Assembly (NCBI GenBank): GCA_900769745.1
Contig: CAAGHX010000065.1
Coordinates: 1-17,168 of the forward strand
Source: an uncultured Alistipes sp.
GTDB lineage: Bacteria; Bacteroidota; Bacteroidia; Bacteroidales; Rikenellaceae
DNA length: 17,168 nucleotides
Reading direction: 5' to 3'
Position 1 is the first letter of the stretch. Every line of letters begins with the position of its first letter. Shown here one piece after another: positions 7,356 through 13,678 of this stretch. The notes beneath the pieces were generated by a model that did not search any database, was not told the origin of the DNA, and saw nothing but the letters and a program-made list of their open reading frames with translations. The position numbers were made by a program, and so were the translations under genes.

Positions 7356-8540
7356 CTACTTCTTCTTACTAGCGAAAGAGTACGAAAGGCCAAGCGTAAG
7401 AGTAGAGTACATTCTAACAGCAGTATTCTGCTGCTTGTTGTACTGCAACTCGTGATAAAAACTTGTAGAGATATAGTTCGACAGCTTGAGTGTAACCCAG
7501 TTCTTCCAGCCTACTGTTGGGTGCAAACGCTCGTGGCGAGGCACCGATGCAGGCTTAGTATCGGCATTACTACCGGCAGCCTCCCAGGCCTCCAGCTCAT
7601 CGAGATAGGTCTCATAAGCCTTAATCTTCGAGTTGTTCATCACATTGGTAATCCAACCATAGTAGGTAATAAGCTGAGTACGATATGTGAGCCAACCCTT
7701 CTTACCCCACTTGCGGCTGTTAAGGTCGAACTGAATCTGCGAACCACCAGAGAAGATGGCGTGCTTGTCGATATCCACACCAAAGTAGCTTGTTGCGTTC
7801 TTCTCCTCGTATAGCTTCTTCAACTCATCGTTATAGACAACTGTTCCACTTGTTGAAAGGGCGTTGAGTGAGAGTGTGATTGGCCACTTCTTGCTGCCAC
7901 TGCCATAGGTAAAACCGAGAGACAACGACACATCGGCAGGAGCCAAAAATCCCTTTGTGATATCGGTTCTCTCCTGAGCTGTACGCGACTTATAGACATT
8001 AGCGAAACGGCTATCGACACGTGCCGAAGCTGTATATGACCAGTGGTCGTTCATCTTACGACCAGGCGTTGTCTGCAACCAGAACTGGTCGATATTCTTG
8101 TACCATACACCCTTGAGTGTAGGCTCATCAGAGCCCTCGACTGGCACCTCTACACGCACCATGTTGTAACCCATACGACCTTCACCCTGGGTCGTGATGT
8201 TGAACTTATCCTTCGCGTAAACGTGCTTGAAGCTTGCAGTAGCCTGCACCGCTGTTGAGTTATCACCACCCCACGCACTGTTGTAAGCAGCCATCGAACC
8301 CTGAAGTTCAATCTTCATATTAAAAGTGTTACGCTGGCGGCGTAACTTTATGCGCTCGGCCTTCTCGCGAGCCTCGCTATAGTAGTCGGTGCTAACGCCC
8401 ACAACTTTATCAACCTGGATAGGCTTAAACTCCACCTTCTGTTTTGCCTCCTTATTCTCGCTCTCTACCGTAAACTGAGCCTTAGCATCAACCACTGACA
8501 GAGCCATCATAACCAATATCAAACCTAAAAAACGTCTCAT
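7356..8540 (-). CDS. DUF3078-type outer-membrane protein
   Basis: The 394-residue product carries a signal peptide (about residues 1-21, cleavage at AKA/Q). A charged stretch follows (about 24-70), then a beta-rich domain. The AYNSAWGGDNSTAVQA motif (85-100) and the long alternating strands are characteristic of the Bacteroidota DUF3078 family, thought to be beta-barrel outer-membrane proteins. The last strand (LTLGLSYSF, 371-379) resembles a barrel-ending strand, though five residues (ASKKK) follow it. No enzymatic residues are evident and its molecular role is unknown. The gene has its own -7 element (8593-8600), with a 20-bp palindrome in the presumed start-of-transcription region. It heads the envelope-protein run that continues with the S41 protease. 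Confidence 0.85.
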   Translation of the reverse strand: MRRFLGLILVMMALSVVDAKAQFTVESENKEAKQKVEFKPIQVDKVVGVSTDYYSEAREKAERIKLRRQRNTFNMKIELQGSMAAYNSAWGGDNSTAVQATASFKHVYAKDKFNITTQGEGRMGYNMVRVEVPVEGSDEPTLKGVWYKNIDQFWLQTTPGRKMNDHWSYTASARVDSRFANVYKSRTAQERTDITKGFLAPADVSLSLGFTYGSGSKKWPITLSLNALSTSGTVVYNDELKKLYEEKNATSYFGVDIDKHAIFSGGSQIQFDLNSRKWGKKGWLTYRTQLITYYGWITNVMNNSKIKAYETYLDELEAWEAAGSNADTKPASVPRHERLHPTVGWKNWVTLKLSNYISTSFYHELQYNKQQNTAVRMYSTLTLGLSYSFASKKK

Positions 8541-8572
8541 AGTTATCTCAATATTTAGAATAAAACTAACCC

Positions 8573-8592
8573 ACTATAATTAATTATAGTGC
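8573..8592. promoter_or_regulatory. 20-bp perfect palindrome, candidate operator
   Basis: CACTATAATTAATTATAGTG is its own reverse complement over 20 bp. It starts at the base next to the minus-strand -7 element (8593-8600), so it should cover the transcription start of the DUF3078 gene. It also lies about 30 bp upstream of the plus-strand nfo -7 element. This position suits a repressor site. The alternative is a hairpin at the 5' end of the DUF3078 mRNA, but a perfect palindrome without a loop fits a dimeric DNA-binding protein better. Confidence 0.5.
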
Positions 8593-8600
8593 AAAGTTAA
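8593..8600 (-). promoter_or_regulatory. -7 promoter element for the DUF3078 gene
   Basis: On the minus strand the sequence reads TAACTTTG, a full match to TAnnTTTG, 52 bp before the DUF3078 start codon. No clear TTG is seen at -33. Confidence 0.6.
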
Positions 8601-8621
8601 AACTTTTACGGAAAATTAGTT

Positions 8622-8629
8622 ACATTTGT
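8622..8629 (+). promoter_or_regulatory. -7 promoter element for nfo
   Basis: TACATTTG matches TAnnTTTG and lies 28 bp before the nfo ATG at 8658. It is divergent from the minus-strand element at 8593-8600, with only 21 bp between the two. No clear -33 TTG is visible. Confidence 0.6.
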
Positions 8630-8657
8630 GTTAGATAATTAACCAGATTTGACGATA

Positions 8658-9503
8658 ATGAAATACATAGGCGCACACGTAAGAGCATCGGGCGGCGTGG
8701 ATAATGCACCGCTCAATGCATCGAAAATAGGGGCTACGGCATTTGCCCTTTTCACTAAAAATCAACGCCAGTGGGCTGCTCCCGAGCTCACCGCAGCACA
8801 GATTGACTCGTTTAAGCAGGCATGCGAGAAGTATGGCTACAAGCCCGAGCAGATTCTGCCCCACGACAGCTACCTGATTAACCTCGGCCACCCCGAGCAG
8901 GAGGGGTTGGAGAAGTCGCGAGCCTCGTTCATCCACGAGATGCAGCGATGCGAGCAGTTGGGCCTCGACCGCCTGAACTTCCATCCAGGCAGCCACCTGA
9001 AGAAAATCTCGGAGGAGGAGAGCCTCGCGCTGGTTGCCGAGTCGATTAACATCGCTTTGGACAAGACCAAAGGCGTTACGGCTGTAATCGAGAACACCGC
9101 AGGCCAGGGTTCAAACCTCGGTTATGCGTTTTGGCATCTGAACTACATCATCGACCGCGTGGAGGATAAATCGAGAGTGGGCGTATGCCTTGACACCTGC
9201 CACTCGTTTGCCGCCGGATACGACCTCTCTACGGAGGAGGGCTGCGAGAAGGTCTTTGCTGAGTTTGAGCGCGAGGTGGGATTTAAATATCTGCGTGGTA
9301 TGCACCTGAACGATGCTATGAAGCCACTGCAGAGCCGTGTTGACCGCCACACGCCGCTGGGCGAGGGATTCCTCGGCATCACGCCATTCCGCTACATTAT
9401 GCAGGATGCTCGTTTCGACGGTATTCCACTCATCTTGGAGACTCCCGACGAGGAGCGCTGGAGCGAGGAGATTGCACTGCTAAAGAGTTTTGCAGAGGAG
9501 TAA
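8658..9503 (+). CDS. nfo: Endonuclease IV (AP endonuclease)
   Basis: Nfo cuts DNA 5' to abasic sites and removes 3' blocking groups during base excision repair. The 281-residue protein starts MKYIGAH, exactly where the E. coli enzyme starts. A TTG codon 9 bp upstream is also in frame, but the family N-terminus favours the ATG. All nine zinc ligands fall at the same residue numbers as in E. coli: His69, His109, Glu145, Asp179, His182, His216, Asp229, His231 and Glu261. Signature runs include LPHDSYLINLGHP and FHPGSH. The active site is therefore complete. The gene is transcribed alone from a promoter divergent from the DUF3078 gene and ends at its own terminator. No other repair gene lies in the window. 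Confidence 0.97.
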   Translation: MKYIGAHVRASGGVDNAPLNASKIGATAFALFTKNQRQWAAPELTAAQIDSFKQACEKYGYKPEQILPHDSYLINLGHPEQEGLEKSRASFIHEMQRCEQLGLDRLNFHPGSHLKKISEEESLALVAESINIALDKTKGVTAVIENTAGQGSNLGYAFWHLNYIIDRVEDKSRVGVCLDTCHSFAAGYDLSTEEGCEKVFAEFEREVGFKYLRGMHLNDAMKPLQSRVDRHTPLGEGFLGITPFRYIMQDARFDGIPLILETPDEERWSEEIALLKSFAEE

Positions 9504-9510
9504 AAATAGA

Positions 9511-9549
9511 AGAGGCTGCCTAACGATTATGTTAGCAGCCTCTTTTGTT
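9511..9549 (+). terminator. Rho-independent terminator after nfo
   Basis: AGAGGCTGCCTAAC (9511-9524) pairs with GTTAGCAGCCTCT (9531-9543) in 13 pairs with one bulged C and a 6-base loop, followed by TTTGTTT. It starts 8 bp after the nfo stop. On the minus strand the exit is TCTATTTTTA, so some bidirectional activity is possible. Confidence 0.88.
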
Positions 9550-9580
9550 TTGTGGAAGGTGTATAGCAACCCCTTCTCTT

Positions 9581-9705
9581 TAGAAGTTGTATAACAAGAG
9601 CTATTTTGAAGCTGGCCGAAGCCCACAAAACCGCAGCATACTCGACGTATGTGAGGATTTTAAGGGCGAGCCAGATGCCAAAAGAGCCTTGTTAGGCAAC
9701 TTCTA
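9581..9705. repeat. Structured intergenic repeat, copy B
   Basis: This is the second copy of the element at 4027-4142, in the same orientation. The outer stem is TAGAAGTTG (9581-9589) with CAACTTCTA (9697-9705). Inside it follow AACAAG with CTTGTT, GCT with AGC, CTGGC with GCCAG, GCCC with GGGC, AAAACC with GG-A-TTTT, and the tip CATAC (9637-9641) with GTATG (9647-9651). Relative to copy A the AATTTG/CAAATT stem has become AACAAG/CTTGTT and TTGC/GCAA has become TGGC/GCCA, with pairing kept. It ends 1 bp from the stop codon (9707-9709) of the minus-strand SPFH-tail-like gene. The nfo terminator lies about 31 bp to its left. Function is unknown. Confidence 0.85.
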
Positions 9706-9706
9706 C

Positions 9707-10105
9707 CTATTCGCTTTTTGCCTCTAAGATAGGTAATCCAGCCTCGGTTGGGATGTAGATAATCTTATTTGCTGAAGTATTCTGCTGACGCACCCACAAA
9801 TACTGAATGTAGGTAGGGGTAAGCGAACCATTCTCAATCTTGATAGCCTCGGCAGCACCCTGCGCACGCACCACCTCAGCCTGAGCATTGAGCTTCTCAG
9901 CCTCGAGGTTAGCCTTCGCCTCCTCAATCTTGATTTGACGATTCTGCTCGGCCTGCGCCAACTCAGCACGACCCTTCATCTCCTGCTGCCATACCCTATA
10001 ACGAGGAACACCAAACAAGAAAAATGCAATGACAGCGAAACATACAAACGCAAACGACAATACCGCACCAGCCGTAATTGTCACACCACTATTTCTTCCC
10101 TGCAT
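9707..10105 (-). CDS. Small membrane-anchored coiled-coil protein resembling an SPFH/prohibitin tail
   Basis: The 132-residue protein has one membrane segment (about residues 9-32), then a charged Ala/Glu/Gln-rich helix likely to form a coiled coil (about 43-90; RAELAQAEQNRQIKIEEAKA). A C-terminal stretch (TPTYIQYLWVRQ, then KIIYIPTEAGLPILEA) follows. This order resembles the region after the band-7 domain in SPFH proteins such as prohibitin and stomatin, which oligomerise through such helices. The SPFH domain itself is absent, and nothing in the flanking DNA suggests it was lost recently. I therefore regard this as a short family in its own right, not a fragment. It is the last gene of the run that starts with the CvpA-like gene, 32 bp after the aminotransferase gene. 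Function is unknown. Confidence 0.75.
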   Translation of the reverse strand: MQGRNSGVTITAGAVLSFAFVCFAVIAFFLFGVPRYRVWQQEMKGRAELAQAEQNRQIKIEEAKANLEAEKLNAQAEVVRAQGAAEAIKIENGSLTPTYIQYLWVRQQNTSANKIIYIPTEAGLPILEAKSE

Positions 10106-10137
10106 AACTTAATAATTTTATGAAATTAAAATATTCC

Positions 10138-11337
10138 TTATAGTTTATCCAAACAACTACGAATTATTCGCACGCTATCACGAATCTCGTCGTCTGAAAT
10201 AATCAGCGGTGGAGAGATGCGGAAAGCTGTGTCGCAGAACAGGAACCAGTCGCTCATAATTCCCTCCTGAGCAAACATCTCCATCATCTTGAACATACGC
10301 TCCGACGTACCAAGCTCCACAGCCATCAAAAGACCACTGCGGCGAATCTCCAGCACGGCAGGGTGGTCGCTGAGAAGCTCCTCGTACATAGCGCCCTTGC
10401 GCTCAACATCCTCCACAACTTTGTTCTCCTGCAGGAACTTCATTGCCGCCAAACCTGCCGCACAGCATACGGGGTGGCCACCAAATGTGGTGATATGACC
10501 CAAAACGGGATTGTGAGTAAGGCTCTGCATAATCTCACCACTCGACACAAACGCTCCGAGTGGCATACCGCCACCAAAGGCCTTTGCCAAGCAAACGATA
10601 TCGGGCGTAACGCCATACTTCGTCATCGCGAACATCTCGCCCGTACGGCCCATACCAGTCTGAATCTCATCGAAGATAAGCAGTGCACCCACCTCTGTAC
10701 AACGCTCGCGCAACTTTCTGAGATAGTCGTTCTGCGGAGGTCTTACACCCGCCTCACCCTGCACAGGCTCACACAATACGCAAGCCGTACGCTCGGTGAT
10801 AAGCGACAAATCCTCCTTGCAGTTATATCGTATCGCCTTCGTGTCGGGCAGCAACGGACGGAAGGCATTCTTCCACTCCTCGCCCTCGGGCGCACCCATC
10901 ATACTCATCGCACCGTGAGTTGAGCCGTGATAGGCTCGGCGCATAGAGATCATCTCCGTACGGTGGGTATATCGTTTTGCCAGCTTCAAAGCACCCTCAA
11001 CAGCCTCGGCTCCCGAGCTGAGGAAATAGACGCTGCTGAGTGGTTTGGGCAACGCCTCGGCCAGGCGGCGAGCAAACTCCACCTGCGGACGCTCCACCAT
11101 CTCGCCATAGACCATAATATGCATATAATCAGCCACCTGACGCTGCACAGCCTCGATAACCGCAGGATTTGAGTGGCCCACATTATTCACCGACACACCC
11201 GACACCAAATCGTAGTAGGGCTTACCCTCGGGCGTATAGAAGAACACACCCTCGGCTCGCTCCACCTCAATCATCATAGGCGCAGGCGAGGTCTGTCCGA
11301 CGTGCTGCAAGAATTGCTTGCGTAGAATCTCACTCAT
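10138..11337 (-). CDS. Class III PLP-dependent aminotransferase
   Basis: The 399-residue protein is a fold-type I aminotransferase of the ornithine/GABA/acetylornithine group. Visible motifs are SSGAEAVEGALKLAK (107-121, cofactor phosphate site and helix), the AYHGSTHGA stretch (135-143), FDEIQTGMGRTG (222-233, the Asp that contacts the pyridine nitrogen), and CLAKAFGGGMPLGAF (249-263) with the Schiff-base Lys252. TTFGGHP (283-289) supplies the phosphate contact from the second subunit. The full set argues for an active enzyme. The amine donor cannot be decided: no arginine, lysine or GABA pathway genes are adjacent. The gene starts 3 bp after the trmH stop, so the two are translated from one message. 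Confidence 0.92.
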   Translation of the reverse strand: MSEILRKQFLQHVGQTSPAPMMIEVERAEGVFFYTPEGKPYYDLVSGVSVNNVGHSNPAVIEAVQRQVADYMHIMVYGEMVERPQVEFARRLAEALPKPLSSVYFLSSGAEAVEGALKLAKRYTHRTEMISMRRAYHGSTHGAMSMMGAPEGEEWKNAFRPLLPDTKAIRYNCKEDLSLITERTACVLCEPVQGEAGVRPPQNDYLRKLRERCTEVGALLIFDEIQTGMGRTGEMFAMTKYGVTPDIVCLAKAFGGGMPLGAFVSSGEIMQSLTHNPVLGHITTFGGHPVCCAAGLAAMKFLQENKVVEDVERKGAMYEELLSDHPAVLEIRRSGLLMAVELGTSERMFKMMEMFAQEGIMSDWFLFCDTAFRISPPLIISDDEIRDSVRIIRSCLDKL

Positions 11338-11340
11338 AAT

Positions 11341-12015
11341 CTATCTCTTAATGCTATTTGGGAACTCTCGCTCCAAGATGCGGTCTGCATCCTTAACAGA
11401 CGACATCACCCAACGGAACAACAACTCCTTGTTCTCCTCGTCGCTCAATTGCCAGTCGATACCCTCGGTAAGGCGCATACGCTGCGAGAGCATATAAATC
11501 AGAATAGCCGCCGACGCCGACACATTCAGACTCTCCACCATTCCGCACATAGGGATGCAGAGATACTCATCGGCCGCCTCGATAATCTCGTCCGAAACAC
11601 CCGCGTGCTCGGTACCAAAGACCAGGCAGAATGGGCTTTTGGCCACATCGAAACTCTCGGGCGTGCAGCTCTGGCGATGGGGCGTGGTGGCAACAATGCG
11701 GTAGCCCGCATCCTTCAATGCTGCAATGGCCTCGGTGGTTGAGTCGTGGCGGGTAATATCGACCCACTTATCTGTTCCACGAACGATATTTACGTTGGGG
11801 CTAAACTTACAACGAGTCTCCACCGTATGCAAATCCTGCACACCAAACGCCTCGCAGTGGCGTATCAAAGCCGATGCGTTCTGCGGATGGAAGGTATTCT
11901 CAGTAAGGATTGTCATATAGCGTGTACGCTCAGCCAGAGTGCGCTGCAAAACTGCCATACGCTCCTCGGTAAGGAAGCTCGCCATATACTCCGTACGCTC
12001 ATTGTACCACTCCAT
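11341..12015 (-). CDS. trmH: SPOUT-family RNA 2'-O-methyltransferase, TrmH-like
   Basis: The protein matches TrmH, which methylates the 2'-O of G18 in tRNA using S-adenosylmethionine. With the start chosen here it has 224 residues. It shows the three SPOUT motifs that build the knotted cofactor site: NASALIRHCEAFG (46-58), VFGTEHAG (132-139) and IPMCGMVESLNVSASAA (154-170). In-frame ATGs also occur at 12063 and 12093, both inside rsgA. The codons between 12063 and 12015 (AGA, CTT, AAA) are unlike the gene's normal use, so I prefer 12015, which leaves a 28-bp gap after rsgA. The start is the weakest part of this call. The close paralogue TrmL or a 23S rRNA methylase is less likely, given the E. 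coli TrmH-like motif spacing. Confidence 0.85.
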   Translation of the reverse strand: MEWYNERTEYMASFLTEERMAVLQRTLAERTRYMTILTENTFHPQNASALIRHCEAFGVQDLHTVETRCKFSPNVNIVRGTDKWVDITRHDSTTEAIAALKDAGYRIVATTPHRQSCTPESFDVAKSPFCLVFGTEHAGVSDEIIEAADEYLCIPMCGMVESLNVSASAAILIYMLSQRMRLTEGIDWQLSDEENKELLFRWVMSSVKDADRILEREFPNSIKR

Positions 12016-12043
12016 ATCGTGGTCGCCATACAATCTTTTAAGT

Positions 12044-12973
12044 CTATTTGCGATACTTGTCATCTTCGTCCATAATTTTGAGGTAGCTCTCATAGCGTGG
12101 GTATGCTATCTCGCCACGCTTCACAGCCTCGACCACTGCACAGTGGGGCTCGTGGGTGTGAGAGCAGTTATAGAATCGACACTCGGGCAGGTAGCGCATC
12201 ATCTCGGGGAAGTAGTGCGCCAGCTCGGCATCTTCAATATCAATCAAACCAAAACCCTTGATTCCGGGGGTGTCGATGATGTAACCACCATCGGCCAAAG
12301 GATACATAGTAGAGAATGTGGTGGTGTGCTTACCCTTGTTGTGGCTCTGCGAAATCTCGCCAGTACGGATATCGAGGCCTGGCTCCACAGCCGCTACAAG
12401 TGTTGACTTACCCACGCCCGAATTACCCGACAGGAGCGTTGTGCGGCCGTGCAGCATCTCGCGCACAATATCCACACCCTCACCCTCGGTGGCCGACACA
12501 TCAATCACACGATAGCCCGCACTCTCATAAATGGCGTGGAACTCCTCCACCGCCTCGGGGTTCTGACGAGCCAAATCAATCTTGGCCAAAAGAATGGTAA
12601 CGGGCACCTTATACGCCTCACACGTCACCAAAAAGCGGTCGATAAACTCGGTTGCTGTCTCGGGCGAGAAGAGTGTTGCCACGAGCAGCGCCTGGTCGAT
12701 ATTTGAGGCTATGATGTGCGACTCCTTCGAGAGATTTGAAGCACGACGGATGATATAGTTGCGGCGTGGCTCTATAGCCGAGATTACATACTCGCCCTGC
12801 TCGTCGGCCTCACACTTCACAACATCGCCCACCACAACAGGATTGGTCGAACGCACACCCTTCAGGCGCAACTTGCCACGAATACGGCACTGCACCCTCT
12901 GCTGACCATTCATCACCTCATACCAGCTACCCGTAGAGCGAACTACTACGCCCAAGAAACTCTCTGCTGCCAT
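12044..12973 (-). CDS. rsgA: Ribosome small-subunit GTPase RsgA
   Basis: RsgA is a circularly permuted GTPase that helps mature the 30S subunit. The 309-residue protein shows the expected order: an N-terminal OB-fold (about 1-70), then the G4 region (LLAKIDL, 128-134) before G1 (GNSGVGKST, 183-191), then G3 (DTPGIKGF, 234-241). A C-terminal zinc knuckle follows with Cys265, Cys270, His272 and Cys278. The ISQSHNKGKHTTT stretch (207-219) is the conserved switch I region with its catalytic histidine. One oddity: the usual Asn of the NKxD guanine-specificity motif is Ala130 here. The rest of the G domain is normal. It lies 15 bp after the CvpA-like gene and just before trmH, so two RNA/ribosome maturation genes are cotranscribed. 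Confidence 0.96.
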   Translation of the reverse strand: MAAESFLGVVVRSTGSWYEVMNGQQRVQCRIRGKLRLKGVRSTNPVVVGDVVKCEADEQGEYVISAIEPRRNYIIRRASNLSKESHIIASNIDQALLVATLFSPETATEFIDRFLVTCEAYKVPVTILLAKIDLARQNPEAVEEFHAIYESAGYRVIDVSATEGEGVDIVREMLHGRTTLLSGNSGVGKSTLVAAVEPGLDIRTGEISQSHNKGKHTTTFSTMYPLADGGYIIDTPGIKGFGLIDIEDAELAHYFPEMMRYLPECRFYNCSHTHEPHCAVVEAVKRGEIAYPRYESYLKIMDEDDKYRK

Positions 12974-12988
12974 AATTCTCCTACGCGT

Positions 12989-13477
12989 TTATTCAAAAAT
13001 TTTATCCTTACACTTCTCGAAATATGGCGTCACCTTATCCACCACACTCGAAATGGGCTTATACCATCGAGACTCCTCGACAACCTCTTTCGATGCCCAC
13101 TCGTAGCTGCTGTTTACATTGTCAAACCAAGCGAAAAGCACAGCCACAATAAGGCCCACCTTCACCACCGACAGCAATATTCCGAGCAACACATCGGCAA
13201 TACCAAGTCCAGCGAATCGGAACACAGCACGCATCAGATGGGCAAGCACGGTGATTCCCACAAGCGCAGCGAGGAATATCACCATAAAACCCACAATCGA
13301 GGCTGTCGCTGCCTCCAGGCCAAACATCACACCGAGCTTTAGGCCATACTCTGCCGCCAGATATATCGCCGCCACAATTGCCACAAGCGATAGCATCTGC
13401 AACAGAAAACCCTTGCGCCAACCATTAAAGACGGCCCAAGCCAATGCTATATAGACAATAACGTCAAAAACATTCAT
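12989..13477 (-). CDS. CvpA-family inner-membrane protein
   Basis: The 162-residue protein begins MNVFDVIVYIALAWAVFNGW and continues RKGF, the usual CvpA-family entry. It has about four hydrophobic segments (near residues 5-18, 25-43, 58-82 and 97-118), with Gly-rich turns and a polar C-terminal tail of about 40 residues. Family members affect colicin V production in E. coli and envelope stress tolerance elsewhere, but the biochemical role is unsettled. The gene is the first of five closely spaced minus-strand genes. Upstream, a degenerate TAACTTCG (minus strand, 13534-13541) is the only -7 candidate I find. Confidence 0.85.
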   Translation of the reverse strand: MNVFDVIVYIALAWAVFNGWRKGFLLQMLSLVAIVAAIYLAAEYGLKLGVMFGLEAATASIVGFMVIFLAALVGITVLAHLMRAVFRFAGLGIADVLLGILLSVVKVGLIVAVLFAWFDNVNSSYEWASKEVVEESRWYKPISSVVDKVTPYFEKCKDKIFE

Positions 13478-13498
13478 CGTGTAAAAAGTTCTTAAAGT

Positions 13499-13513
13499 TC
13501 GACTATAAGTCGA
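13499..13513. repeat. Short perfect inverted repeat upstream of the CvpA-like gene
   Basis: TCGACT (13499-13504) and AGTCGA (13508-13513) flank ATA. It lies 22 bp upstream of the CvpA-like start codon on the minus strand, within the likely 5' untranslated region of that operon. It may be an operator or a small leader hairpin; at this size chance is also possible. Confidence 0.35.
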
Positions 13514-13562
13514 TTATAAAATGAAATATCGCACGAAGTTAGCATTTTTTTTTGATTTTTCG

Positions 13563-13570
13563 TATCTTTG
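13563..13570 (+). promoter_or_regulatory. -7 promoter element for the GH2 gene
   Basis: TATCTTTG matches TAnnTTTG. It follows a T-rich run (13545-13560) and lies 109 bp before the GH2 start codon, which predicts an untranslated leader of about 100 bases. Confidence 0.65.
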
Positions 13571-13583
13571 CGAGGAGTTAATT

Positions 13584-13661
13584 TCCTCTCGCTGGTGCCA
13601 AACTAAGGTTTTACGGGTGCAGCACAGAGCCATCGCTTCAGCACTCGGCAAGCGGAGAGGA
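13584..13661 (+). promoter_or_regulatory. Candidate structured 5' leader of the GH2 gene
   Basis: The leader can fold into one extended stem. TCCTCTC (13584-13590) pairs with GAGAGGA (13655-13661), GCT (13591-13593) with AGC (13651-13653), TGCC (13596-13599) with GGCA (13647-13650), and GGGTGC (13615-13620) with GCACTC (13641-13646). A 15-base bulge (13600-13614) lies between the last two helices. The 3' strand includes GAGAGGAGG, a purine-rich run about 15 bases before the ATG. TCCTC can instead pair with GAGGA at 13572-13576, if that part is transcribed. The pairing is seen in the sequence; a regulatory or free small-RNA role is inference. It matches no RNA family that I recognise. Confidence 0.45.
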
Positions 13662-13678
13662 GGCATAAATTTTATACT

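Noticed and set aside
8658..9503. Striking similarity of nfo to the E. coli enzyme, suggesting horizontal transfer.
   Set aside because: Endonuclease IV of this type is common and well conserved in Bacteroidota, and the gene's base and codon use match its neighbours.
12016..12093. Longer trmH starts at 12063 or 12093.
   Set aside because: They lie inside rsgA, and the added codons are unlike the rest of the gene; kept only as alternatives.
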